A DNA stretch of 64,000 nucleotides from Cristatella mucedo (Eukaryota > Bryozoa > Phylactolaemata > Cristatellidae): the NCBI GenBank assembly GCA_009760855.2, contig WPIO01000001.1, forward strand, positions 23,294,001-23,358,000, read 5' to 3'. The position numbers were made by a program, and so were the translations under genes. Under the pieces are notes generated by a model. That model saw nothing but the letters and a program-made list of their open reading frames with translations. It was not told the DNA's origin and did not search any database. Below are positions 38,146-51,200 of this stretch, in pieces (position 1 is the first letter of the stretch; every line of letters starts with the position of its first letter).

Positions 38146-39471
38146 GTGCTTCGACCAAATGACCCTTGCAAAACTCTTATAGGTATTTTCATATTGGCTA
38201 CGTACAATTTTTATTAAATCTCTGGTTTTGGCATGTCCTTACGCCCGATCAGCGCATCGACAATCAACGAGCATGATGCAATCATTCTCAAGTCTGATAT
38301 TCTGACCTCCAGGTCGTAAGTCACGCATAAAATTAGTGACATAATTCAATACCACATTGCTCAAAAGTCTTGGCTTATTGCACCTTTTTCGTAGGCGGCC
38401 CTCAGTTCAAAGTTAGCAGCTAACCTAATTGTTCATAGTAAAGAGGAATAACACTATAGTACGCAAGAAGAAAATAAGTTTCATAAACAATTGGAACTTT
38501 GCAATGATTTGAAGTATGAATTTAAAAAGGTAACAGCTTGATTGGTTAGAGCTTAAGCATTTGGTATTTTGCTGCGAGCTCTGCCGACTTGACAAATTGA
38601 AATCACAGCCTACAGGCTTCAGCGTCATAATTGCAAAATCGTGTCGATTATCCGAGGGCTAAAAGGAGAATGGTTGAAACGAATTCACTGTCCATACATC
38701 GCCATATGTCGAGCAAAAGGTTTGAGGTATCGTATCCATCTATTGCGATCGTCAAAGCAGAAACTGTATTTGTACTGGCTTAGTGGTTAGAACTCTCTTG
38801 GTGGTAATACGGATAGCGGTCTCGAACAGATGGAACCACAATGAAAATAATTTAAATGTATTAAATATTTTTTACGCTTGTATTTGAAAATAATTGTGGA
38901 ATATAATCCTCCATGCTTGAGATGGTTACAGTCTCTTGACTGAAGAACCTGCAGTAAGATGTAGCTGATCCATTTTATGCATAAATGACCTCATAGCTCC
39001 TAGACGCTACTGCAATCTGGGGTGCCAATCATGAGGGACACCTTAAGGAGTTAGCTACTCATAAAGACTTATAAGACTTGCATCGGGACGCGCCGTTTCT
39101 TTCAAGCCGATTGAGACAACGCAATAAACTTCAAAGCATTAGCTAGAAAGAAGCTTGCTTTTTTCTCCATAGGCTGCAGTATGAGTCCACTGAACGATTA
39201 ATTTGAATTCTATCGGACAAGTTGGCAGGGTAAAGTAATCAGGCTTAACAGCGATTGTATACTGGTCTGAAATTGACTAGCAAGGTGGCCGAACTTGCTT
39301 TCATTAGCTGGTGTCTAAACTTCATACTATTCGCTTGGGACTGAGTTTGCACTGTGCGAAGGATGCCAGTTCCGCCACATAATTCCCGCTCGTCCAGTAT
39401 GTAGTCAGTAGACGTATGGCCAAAAGGCTTGGCTAGTAAACATGCTAATAAGGTATGCCTACGATAAAAAC

Positions 39472-42222
39472 TTACCCAAAATCTATAAAACCGTCAGAGC
39501 CTTCGACCACTGAATCGAGAAGCTTGTCTCTCTGCTGGCTTGTCAGCGGAATTTTAGCTTTCTGAAAAAAGTATATCACATGTCAGAAAAATTGTAGTAC
39601 ATTCGTACGCTTGAAGTTGAGCACAATCACAAGAATTTCGTAGTAAGCGGAGGAATGCATAAATCAAGGCTATGTAGTTTTCCAAAGTTTTCGGTTCTTG
39701 TGGCTGCACTTTTCTAATCCCCTGGATCTCAGCCCCTCAGGGCCACCTTAAGGACCACCTTCAATACAAGCCAGGTCTTCCATTCGAGTCCTGCAAGGGC
39801 AACCCTTAAATACCCACGCGAGCAGTGGTGTCAGCAGGTGGGCGCTTCTTCCGTCAAAAAGGGAAGCTGTTTGATCGGCTGACCTACACATTTTAATTGA
39901 AAGAATTTATCACGCACAATAGCCAAGTATTGTGTTCATGACTTCAGATTGTTAGATTTTGACGGCACTCCAGAGCTTAACGTAGACATTTACTACAGGG
40001 CGAGACTACATTTGAAATTGCAACCTATTAGTTCCAGTATTTACCAGCGAAAGTTCGATCTTTCTTTCATGAAGCTAGTTTCTTGTATTTAAAAAATCAT
40101 TTAATTCTCGTGATGCTAAGATTGCATGAATAATAATTATCGTTCGAGCTCTGTAATGCTACTTTATTCGTTCTGCCCTCCCAGACTGACAGCTGGAGCA
40201 TAGTTTCATCATCACTCCCAGTTTCTTTGGGCGTTGCAGCTCATTTATGTCAACCTCAAGGCTGTTGGAACACCTGGGGCTGCCACGTTTCAGAATAAAA
40301 TCCCGAACCAAGTAGCAATAGCATCTAACAAGATTAGACCCCGCGGCCCAATCCTTGGCCGACTTTGGTCTACATAAAATGTATATTCCTAAAGTAATTC
40401 ATAAGGCACGTGCTCATGAGCGCATGTCCGAATATAATTCACTAGGCTGTACCAAATGTAATTCCAAGCTCATGTAGAACCTGCACTGGTCGAGAAGGAG
40501 CTACGCTGTGGCTGTGAACTTTAGCCTAAAATCTATAGAACCACCAAAACAAACTCGTGGTACTTCTAAAATTTATGGAGCGTGAGAATTTCCTGGATCA
40601 AAAGGTAGCCATGCTTGAAAACAGATTAGAGTTTATGTCAACAGCTTTTTCTGGGACGCCACATTCCTGTGATGCCAGTGAGCCGTATTGGCTCACTAGG
40701 TAAGGCGGTTGCTTTTCATGACATCGGTCCCGAGGTCGTGGGTTCGAATCTTGTGGTGGGTGATCCTTTATCGGTGCTGCAAGCGGTGATGATAGCCTTC
40801 AAGGCTCTTCTGCCTCAATGCAAAAAGAGGCTGCTAAATCAGCTTGTATTTAAATTAGTTTTCTAACCAAATTGGCTTAAATGGTAGCTATTAAATAGAG
40901 TCATTGGGCTATAGATCACCTGGTCTTCTAGCTATTTTGGTGCAATTCCATGATCTTTCTCAGGCTTCGCTGGCTTCCCATCACAGTAAAGCGGGGAACT
41001 TCCATATTTAGCTAAACTGTGCTGCAAGTACTAATTGGTGTTAGGTGGAAGATTTCTCTCGGTCTTATCAAAGCCTGAGCGGCTTTCGGAGGGCATATGA
41101 TAGCCAGCTGACTTAACTTAATCTCACGTAACAACGTACATGTAGGAAGCTTACGTGAGTCGGGACGGCAGTCGAGGAAGTGAGTAGCATTGAAATGCCA
41201 ACCCAGATAGGCTGGAAAGAATTTACCACAGTCGGCTGCAGGATAGAGAATGAGGTTACGTAATAATTGTGGATGTGAGTTCTGCAGCCTAGGGCCTGCA
41301 TGGCAGAAGCCTCCGTCGCCAACGGCCTTTAAGCGGAGATACGAAACATATTTTCCCTTGAGGACCTGACTGCGTGGAGAGGTTGAAACTGGCGCAGCAA
41401 TTGAGCTAGATAAGAAGTAGGCAAGTCAAGGCGTGCCTTATGGGCCAGAGTAAGAATTATTTTGCTCTGCATATCTCGATCAACCATAAGCCATCGCAGC
41501 TCCATCAGCAAAGGTGACACATGGCATGGCTGAAAATCTTGTATTCGTTGATTAGCCTTGACCTGATTCCATCACCAGCTGCAGAAGCTTATTAAGTGTT
41601 GTTCAATAACCCAACCAAAAGGGAATCGCAGTATTCCAGCTCAGACAGAATGCGCGGTATGAGTAAGACCAGGCAGCACATTTTTCGTCGAGGGCCTATC
41701 GTTCTCTTTTTGGCTCTTTCATTTTATGGCTTCGTTTTACCTATCGAAACTCAACTAACTCGGGCCTACCTTTGCACAAGCCACTTCGTTGACTCTCGGC
41801 GTCCGGTTGCACATCCGACCCACCTCAGATCTTGTGGAGACAGTTCATTCAGCTCCTACGCATATGAGATCTGAAATTGTCAGCTTTCTGCTACCTAGGC
41901 ACCCCCTCGTTTGACGACATCAAAGCAAGGCTCAAATCATGTGCATAGTTTATGTGAATCCGTTAGCTATGTTCTTACGCTTGCAATAGCTGTGAGCGTT
42001 TTATCACTTATTATTTAATGTACTTACTTTTCACTCAGTGTTAAGTGCCTAGGATCGTCTCAAAATGCTGCATTAACCGTATTAATTTCGCGTAAATATC
42101 AGGTGGTAAGTGGCTGCTATTCTTCAATACAAACTTTGGCTCTAAAAACATTCTGCAAATGGCTCGCTGGTAGACAGCTCTGCCTTCCTGACAGTAATAT
42201 ATCTGTTTTCGTATAATTTTCG

Positions 42223-42254
<32 letters not shown>

Positions 42255-45200
42255 ATAAAATTAATTTGCTTAGCGCCCTAAGAGAACTTGATCTATATTC
42301 AGACGCTTTGCATTTGCCACTGGTTTTGAGCCCATGAACTCGATTATCAAGTACATTCACAATGACCTTGGTTCTAAGTGAGTACCTTAACTACTGGGTC
42401 AAATAGCGAGGCTCTAAGAAATGTTTACTTTTAACTAGTGTTCTTTAATTACCATTTTTGATTTAATACGTGCTAAATGCACGTACTAAGCCTGAAAGAA
42501 CTGCAAGTAAGTCTTGATATTGTCACTTCGTGACGGCTTCAAGGTGACCTAGTGTGTATCGACTCAAAATAATTCCGGTAGTCTTATCCTTTTTGGTTGT
42601 TACATGTCGTGATTCTGTCAGATAATGATAGAGTAAAAATGCACCAGAAAGGCTGTTGACATTAAAAACTCCGTGGTAAGAAAAAAATATCAGCGTTTTT
42701 AATAAATGATATCTCATTTTTAATAGATGAGTATACGTTGTATTTTGACTCATATACTGTGCTTTATTTTCTAGCCTAAATTCTAAATCGCACAGTCGTA
42801 AATCATCCCCATACCCCGCACAGCCTAAGTAGGCCTCTTAGCCCCTGTGGTGTATTTCCACTTCAAACAAAGGGCGACCATGCACCACCTGCTCTCTAAC
42901 CTATGCTCCACCCAAAACATTAGCGTTCCATAAGTGTAATCCTTAGAATTGCTCCGGTTTCCGAACACTACGATTTCAATCGGAGTATTCATTGAGTTTA
43001 TACTGCATTGTTCGAACCAAAATATGCTGTTCAAAAACGGCGAGACCTCTGAAAGAGCAAAGATCTAGTGATTCAAAATATTCAAGGTTCAGCTGGTTTA
43101 CAGGTTCGCCTCCAAAACGGCAAAAGAGCCTTAGCAGGTATCGACACCGCTCGGAGTGAATAATAAAGGATCTCTACTGCAGTACTCGAACTCATGGCTA
43201 GGGTCGCTAAGAGTGCGTACAATGCAGCCTAGGTGACTTTCATTACAATAATTTTTTAATTTAGTGCAAATAAATAGCATCAGTGGCGAATATTTAGAGT
43301 ACAATGATAGATACTCTTCTCTCATGAAATTCTCGCAATTCTGTGATGAGTTATCGGCCAATTTTTCTGTTAATGGTATCACGCTGTGTCCGGAAGAAAC
43401 GCCCAAATACAAAAAAGATTTCCTCTGAGAGCATAGCATAAGTAAAAAGTAATCTATTTTTCCAGTAAAGAGTGGCGGATCGCGTCTCAAAACCACCGGT
43501 CAGCGCTTGGTGAAGCACCAGCACTTCGAGTGGGCGTGGCTAAAGCGTCAGCCAGGAAGCCGACGAGCGCCGACCGCACCAAATAGAGATCAGAAACCAT
43601 GCCAATACCCTCGGCACACCGCTACGTAGTGCATTGATAGTTACCTACTGCCAGTGAGTCACTTTTGTTCGAAGTCGCGACACATATCTCGCCTTCATGC
43701 ATCGACTCTCCATAAAAAAGTGTCTCTTCTCATTCAGGCGATTGTTTGGCGCTGTAATTCATATTTACCACCTGACGCCCTGACAACAGTACTCGTTGAT
43801 ACTTCTGAGCCAAATACCGCGAGCTAGCACAAACCCTTTTCTCAATGGTGGCTTTGCGACGTCATGCGAAGCTGCCGAAACTACGAAATTCACCTGCCCA
43901 GCTCTGCATTCGGCCACTCCCTCAAGAAGTTAATAAATAGTCATATACATACAGACGTCAAGTCAGCCTATTCAAGAGCCTTTGCATTATGTTGCACCTG
44001 TTGAAAAAAAATTCCTTAATGAATAAGCTTATACTGCATGCTTATATTGCATGCTGACCCAGTGCATGTCACCCCTAACCATGTTATTCATTTTGTTTGT
44101 TTTTCAAGCATGATTTTACTTACTATTCTATTGCGTATCACTTTGCAGCAAATGTAAAGCGCCTAGATAGAGATTAAGTTCTCTGAGGGCGCTTTATCAA
44201 GTGCAATATTATTGTTATTATTATTATTATTATACTATAAGGTACGGAGGGCCGGATAAATACAGACCCAATTACCCAAAGAGTATTCACTATATAAATG
44301 GTAGTGTAAAGCTTGGCATAGTTGCACAATAGTACTGCGGCAATTATTTCCTTCATAGAGAAAGGCAGAGAAAAGTTTTTCGGAACGCGAAATCTGAAAT
44401 GGTAGCCCATTCTTACCTTCAATTCGAGCGCAAGCTCCTGACGGCTCAAAGGCAATGCTTTATCATGATCAGACAAATTACGAGACGGCAATCCATCTTG
44501 AGTCAGAGACCGAATAAATTCTAAGACCGCTTTGCAAGCTAAATTCAGCGTTCGCCTGCGCGCCTTCGAAGACTGCACGAGCGTGTCCACGCGAGCCTCG
44601 AATACTCGCTGCTTCTGAATCTCGAGGACTGCTTTGGGGAAGTCTCTATAAATTCTCAGGTCCTAAAAATTAAGAGTTTTAACACCGGACGTGCATAGCA
44701 AACAAAAGCATTTTTTATCGGCACACAAATAATAATATATTATACTAAAAAACATTGTATGGCGTCCTAGAAGGACTTAATTTCTATGCAGGTCATTTAC
44801 AACTCGCTGCAAGAGGATTAGTGCTAAGGGTTAGTGGCATGCTCGGTATTATTTATGCAAAAAAGAAGTAAGAACCAGTCCATTATCGAAGTTTGTAAAA
44901 GTTTAATTTTTCAGAAGGCTAACAAGTTATACCTTCAATCTCAAGTTATTAGGATTGATAAATAATCAGAATATCGTAAATAAAATTATTTTGGAAGACA
45001 CTTTTGTGCCGAAAGTAGTACATCAAGCTCAATAACTTGAATTTGCGTGAATTTAGTGCCAATGGACTAGTGTTTTTCCGGCTAACTTCGTAGATAGAAG
45101 CTACTCAGCCCTAAACGGAAACAAGACCTGCTGATTGTTTGCAAGCTGGGTTAGCGATTCCTAAAGGCCTTGTAAGGCTGACCAAGTCCTAAAGGCGAGA

Positions 45201-48200
45201 GTTTATCTATTTATTGAATTTTGTGTGCGATGCATAGCGCTGGCGTACTACTTGTCAAGCTTGCCTTTTTCAACTTCCCAAGCCCCGTCTTCCGTATTTT
45301 GAATTTCAGCCATTTACACCTCTGATAATAGTGAGCTAATCAGCTTGAAATCTAGAATAAGTAATTTTGTGCTTAAACATCATTCCAAAGTCTATCGTAA
45401 CATATTGAGCTTTATTAGATAGACTTAGTTTGATTACAACCTTACTGTTTGTCTCTCTAAGCAGATTGTCACCATTATATTCACGTTTCTTGCAAAGGTA
45501 TGCAAGTAACGATCCAATCACCGAGAAATTTTAATTAAACGCTCCTTGAAATTTGCTTCAAACTTTTATGACGGTAAAACAAGTAAATCGGGCATTTTTG
45601 TCATTATTTGCATGCTTTTACAACATCCGTTGTCTTCTCGGAGTGTTTTCTACGAAAATGTGGAGAGACTGATGGCACTGATGGCCACATTGGTAGTCAC
45701 GAGCACAGAATCGTGCACATTTTCCAATGCAAAGCACACCGAAACGAAAAAGATTAGTTCACCTGGGCGTAGGGAAAGACGACCGGAACAGATACGTCTC
45801 GAGCTGACACTTAAAGGAGAAATGCCATGAAAATACTTACACAATTTGTCCGATAATCGAATATTTATTTTGGGTACCTTTAGAAAAACAAATATTTTAG
45901 AACTGGGATATGAATTTCAGAGGACTTCTATGGAAAAAAGTGACCAAAACTGGAAGCGAGTATCAGACATTTAATACAGGCGAACTGCAGGCTGGATCTC
46001 AGAAGTATTTCAATGCAGTGCAGATGATGGCTTACGACAGCATGCTGGGGAGCTGGTGGTGCAAGAGCATGATGAAAAAAGCGGAGGTCTCAGAGATAGG
46101 TTGGTGCAAGCGAAAGAATTGACTCGTAATCCAGATTGAGGATCTTGAAACGATTCAAAGCTTTACAGGGAGCCAGTGCAGGTCAAAAAGAAGTGGTACG
46201 ATGCGGCAGCTTCTTTGTAGACGAAATGCCATAACATAGGCTGAATTTTTCCTTACATGTACTATGTACGGTATTTCTAGCAGTGCCGGCAGCGGATAGC
46301 ACTATCACGTGACTTTTAAACGGATCTTCTGTGACAAGAACTTTCGCATCATAGGCAATATAGTTCGTGAATGACTTTCAAGGTAAAACGATAATAATAA
46401 CAATAATAATGCACTTGATAAAGCGCCCTCAGAGAACTTAATCTCTTTCTAGGCGCTTTACATTTGCTGCAAAGGAACATGCAATTGAATGGTAAGTAAA
46501 ATCATGCTTGAAAAGCAAACAAAATGAATAACATGGTTAGGGGTGACATGCACAGGGTCGGCATGCAAATGTGGTTAGTGGCAGCATGCACAGTGTCAGC
46601 ACGCATAAGCACATCAAGGACGAATCACAGGGACCCACTAAATGCTGCCCTAAATAGGTGTGTTTTTAAGTTCCTTTTTAATGTGGTCAGGTCAGGGAAT
46701 GTTCTGACGCAGGTCGGGAGGGAGTTCCAGGCTTTGGGAGCATACAAACTAAATGCGTGGTCTCCAAAGGATTTCAGGTTTGTACGAGGTATTTGTAGAC
46801 TGTTGGATTCCAAAAAGCGGGTGTGTATCGACAGCATCGTAACTAGCTGAGCAAAGGCTCGTACCACAATTCACAATTTGCGGTTAACCGAACGAACGCA
46901 AGAGAAAGGCTTAGAGCTCTCCTGGTTTCACCCAAGTGGTAATGCATGTGAAAAGGTTGAGCTGGTGTCGGGGTTTGATTGTGGAGCACGGTCGCGGCTA
47001 GACGAACGCATAAGTCACAAAAGAAGGAATTGTTCAGTGACAAGGAGTCGTCATAGCTAGCGACAGTGTCGACGACGGAAAGAACGTATTTAGAAGCTGA
47101 GCTTTGAGCTGATGTTCACGTGAGTGCGGCGGCATAACGCGTTCCCTCGTATGCCGCATCAGGTCGAATAACAGGAAAAGGAAAGGAGCGTTATACGCTT
47201 GTATCAGCGATCTTGATAAAAAAGATTAAGTCTCACGCGAAAGCAATAGAAGCTAAAATAAAATAACGGATATCTAGCTGCACACGAGTACCAAGCAAGC
47301 ATTCGCTTAATGCTTACCCTTATGTCTAGGTAGTGGAGGTTGCTGTTTACGTTTGAAGAGATGGCATTCATTATTTCAGCCACGCCATCGCCGATGATAG
47401 GATTGCCATAAATCTGCAAAGCAACTACCAATACAGCTGAGTCAAGCATTTTGTCAGGCTTTCGCGAAGGAATTCGGACGTGTGTGGAGAGAGAACTGGG
47501 GCGTCCAAGGCCTCGCATAGTTCAATACAACATCGCCAGTGCACGACGTATGTTGGCATAAAAATGAATCGCCTGGCGCTTGCGCTTATTTGAAGATCCG
47601 TCTAACCGTCTCTAGCCGATTTAAATCGCCTCTAGTTGAATGTAAAATTAGGCTCCCTTGCTATGTGACTGCAGCTACAGAGTACAGAAGAAGCTCGTCA
47701 GCCGATGCCAGTGGATCCGCTGTTCGTCTGCAGCGGTTCGTACAGCGGATCCACTGCGGCCTATTTGACTTCGTTAAGCGCAGTGCCACAGTTCAGCAGC
47801 AGTTCAGCAGCAGCAGCATGCCGACCGTGGCTACGAAAAGCTTCGCCGTTTGGCTCGCTTTCAGATCTCGCGCTCACAGAATTTTGACCTTGACGAAGAG
47901 ACCTACGACCGGAAGATGTGGCTGAATCACTGCAACGGACGGTGGCGTTCTTCCCTACCTGGGCAGGTTGGCAAAGGCCTCCTGTCTCCTGAACCATCTG
48001 AGCAGCCCTGCGCCCAATCCGGCACTCGGCGGTTGAGCATGGAGCGATCGCACTTGCGGGGGGGCGTTCAGCTAACTTCCGGTTGTACGTTGTAGCACAC
48101 CGGAAGCGATACTCGGAACGGCAACGTCTGCATTGATTCAATTACCTTGAGAATGCGTAGCTCGGTGTTCAGTTTGAGGCATTTTGAGAATTCTGCTGCT

Positions 48201-51200
48201 GCGCCACTTGATATTCGGTTGAAGCTGACGTCTAGATCTTCCAAGTATTTGTTTTTGCTTAAAGATATCCCCAGTGCACGTGCTCCGTCCATTGAAAACC
48301 CATTCATTGAGAGGTTTAGAACTTTTAATCCTCGATTTACCTGGAATAAAATGTGCACGAGTTCTGATTTTGTTGACAGTCGTCAGTTCTCGTCGCCACG
48401 ACTCGTATCCATTCGTTGCAGTGGCGGTCAAGTTGCGTTGCTTTGATTGGTATAGTTAGGTGGTTTTTTTCAGTTCTGGAAGGTGGGAATAAATTCGAAG
48501 TGCCTAGTAAAAGATTGAGTTCTCTGACGGTCCTATAAAAAATGTATTACTTTTATTATTGAGCTTAAAAGTTAGAGAAAAATAAATAAAATAGTCGAAT
48601 ATTAAAAATGATCATATGATCATATACTCCTTTAAAACATCCATGGCACTGACAGCTATTTAAAAATATCTTTGCATCTACTCACGATAAATAGAGCTGG
48701 GGTAACCCATTTTCGCTTATTTTAACGTCCCCGTTGAATACTACCATCGTGCCTGAAATAATGCTCATCTTCCTCATTATTATTAGAGAAAATTCAGAAA
48801 ATGAGATCAAATCGACGCTTGATGGATATGCATTTGTGCAATATTGAAGAATTTTTAAGAGAATCATAAGAAACACAACCTGTCAGATTGTGAAAATAGC
48901 TCTGCGCATATTGACACAAGTTGAACTGGTTCAAGCCGTTTCAGCAGGCATAAACCCATTCATGTGCCAGCCTGCCGCAGCACTAACGCAGAGCTGCAAA
49001 TCGAAGTAGGCTTTATACGACTCCGTGCCCGCCTAAAGCAATTACACTTTCTTTTTGAGCCATGCAAGCTCAGCAGCGGCAATACGCTCTCGCCTGCAGC
49101 GTTGGGCTCGAGCAAATCCAATGGCTACACTAGCTGGCTGGATCTTTCGTTCAAGATATATGATCTTGTTACTCGATTTCCTTCAGTTACGATTTCTGCG
49201 TTCAACGAAGCAGAAGTGCTTAGCCCCAAGCGCTGACTCGCACTGAGCTGCTGATGCGAACTTTGTTCGTAGACAAAGTGGTTTTCATCCATTCCTCATG
49301 GCATGCCTATGCACAACAGCGATTGTATTAGCGAGTTGAGTAGTTATTAGTCATTTTCATGTTAGGAAACTGCGACTCAGTCTGCCACCTATAGCATACA
49401 AGGGGAAGCTCGCGGTGACAACGACGCCTAGCTCAGCGGCTGCTGGCGAGGCGGCGGCGCGAGACAGCCGCCCGCTTGCAGCCTCTCGGTTCGTCGCTCG
49501 CGCGCCACTCACGGCCAGCGCCTGAGCTATTTCCTGTGCCCCTTTGAGCCTCAGCTGGTTCCAGCTCAAGTCGAGGACTTCGATCGTGTCATTGTTTGCC
49601 AGAGCAGCCGCCATAAGCTGACCGGCTCTGACGCTCAGCCGATTGTGCGCCAGAATAAGCTCTTTGATGTTGAAGTTGTTCTGCAATTGTTTTCGCGTGC
49701 GCGCTTGCCCTCACCCGCTCATTCGCCACTGCTCGCTGCTGGAGTGCAAGAGAGAGAGAGCGAGTGAGAGAGATAGAGACAGACATACAGACGGTCAGGG
49801 ACAGAGAGACAGAGACAGAGGGAGAGAAAGTGTGTGTCTGTGTATCGTGTTGTCAGACCGTCGCCATACTTCAATGATCTCCGCGACGTGCGCGCCGTCT
49901 GAGTCCTCGAATTCGTTTCCTTGAATGTAAAATCGAACGTTCAGCCACTCATGCTTGAGGAGGCACACTACGCTCCAGAGTGGCTGCAGCTCTTCTGGCT
50001 GCAGCCACTCTGGAGCGTAGTGTCGCAGGGTATTGCTGGGTAAATGCTGCCTGACAAAGTGCCCCAAATAAGCAAAGGTGACGCATGAAGCTTTGCAAGT
50101 GAGCAAGTGAAGCTGCCGCTCTCAGGCAATCCGAAACAAGCGTGCAGCATGCAGTCCCTCGTGCAGCTGACGCGGGGACGCGTCACCACGCGTACCCGTG
50201 AGATTTACTTTAGTGATCGCCACGCTGTGTTGGATGGCCGAGCACACGTGAGCCGCTCCGGCTGAGCCAATTCTGTTGTGAGAAAGATCCTTCAAAAAAA
50301 ATAGCGCTGCACTGTCGTGAAGCTTGCGTATTTTACTGCAAATGCACGTGCTTCTTGCAATAGTAGTAGCAGCATTTCCTTACAATTTCGGTGATGTAAG
50401 CATTTCCGTGCAAAACTCTGGACACGATTGCAGCTCCCTTTGGGCCGAGCATGGAATCCTCAAGTCTGAGAACCCGAAGCCTCTTACTCGCCTATAAAGA
50501 GAGAGCCCCTTAAAAAATCGCATAAAATACTAGGCAGCAGCTATTTATTTTGGCCTCCTATGTATGTACTGCACAGTAACTGGGAACAAAAACCGTAAAT
50601 ATACTTCAAGGCTCACGTGTAGATTCGCGCGTCTAAATAATGCAAACGGGCTTGTATGTGCGTCAATCTATCAACAATAGATTAGTTTTTCCAGCAAAAC
50701 TTTAATCGGTGCATGTATAAGATCACCTCAGTTTAGCTGATCAGATCGATTCCATTGGACCAGAGGGAAGGACACTCGTGGCGCGCCTGCCCTATTGCTT
50801 ATGTATGCGATGGCTTTAAGCTTTCATGGAATACGATTCTCGTGTAGTAGTTGTACTTTTCGTAAAAAATTTTTACGGACTGTATCTTTTTAATTTTTTG
50901 CCTTATTCTTTTCTTTCCCGCTGTAATTTTAAGTCAGATGGTGTGCAAGCAGCCAGTCTGCTCTAGAGTAAAAGCCTGGCTAAGTTTTTGCAATCGCGAA
51001 GCATTTCTAAAGTAAATTCATTATCACGTTGCGGATTACTATGTATATCAGTTCGCCAATACGAAATGCTATCGTTTTTTTTATGGTGCAACTTAAATTG
51101 AGTGACCTATTATCTGGTTTGATACAAGTGCGTTTTTGGGAATATGCCGTCTAGGTGTATGTCCTGTGCTTAGGCGGCGCGGCTAGTGGTGCCCGGCGCG

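Noticed and set aside
38750-38830. Possible further tRNA-like SINE head (TGGCTTAGTGGTTAGAAC)
   Set aside because: The B box is poor and no family body follows.
40672-40760. tRNA gene candidate (A and B boxes present)
   Set aside because: No acceptor-stem pairing, and the same head is followed by a shared body in eight copies, so it is a SINE.
46135-46260. Short piece with GGGAGCCAGTGCAGGTC, resembling LINE-A
   Set aside because: Too short and decayed to separate from chance; not listed as a feature.
48960-49260. Possible extra LRR exon between exons 6 and 7 of LRRC74A
   Set aside because: Weak LRR-like pattern only; exons 6 and 7 already join in phase with correct repeat spacing.
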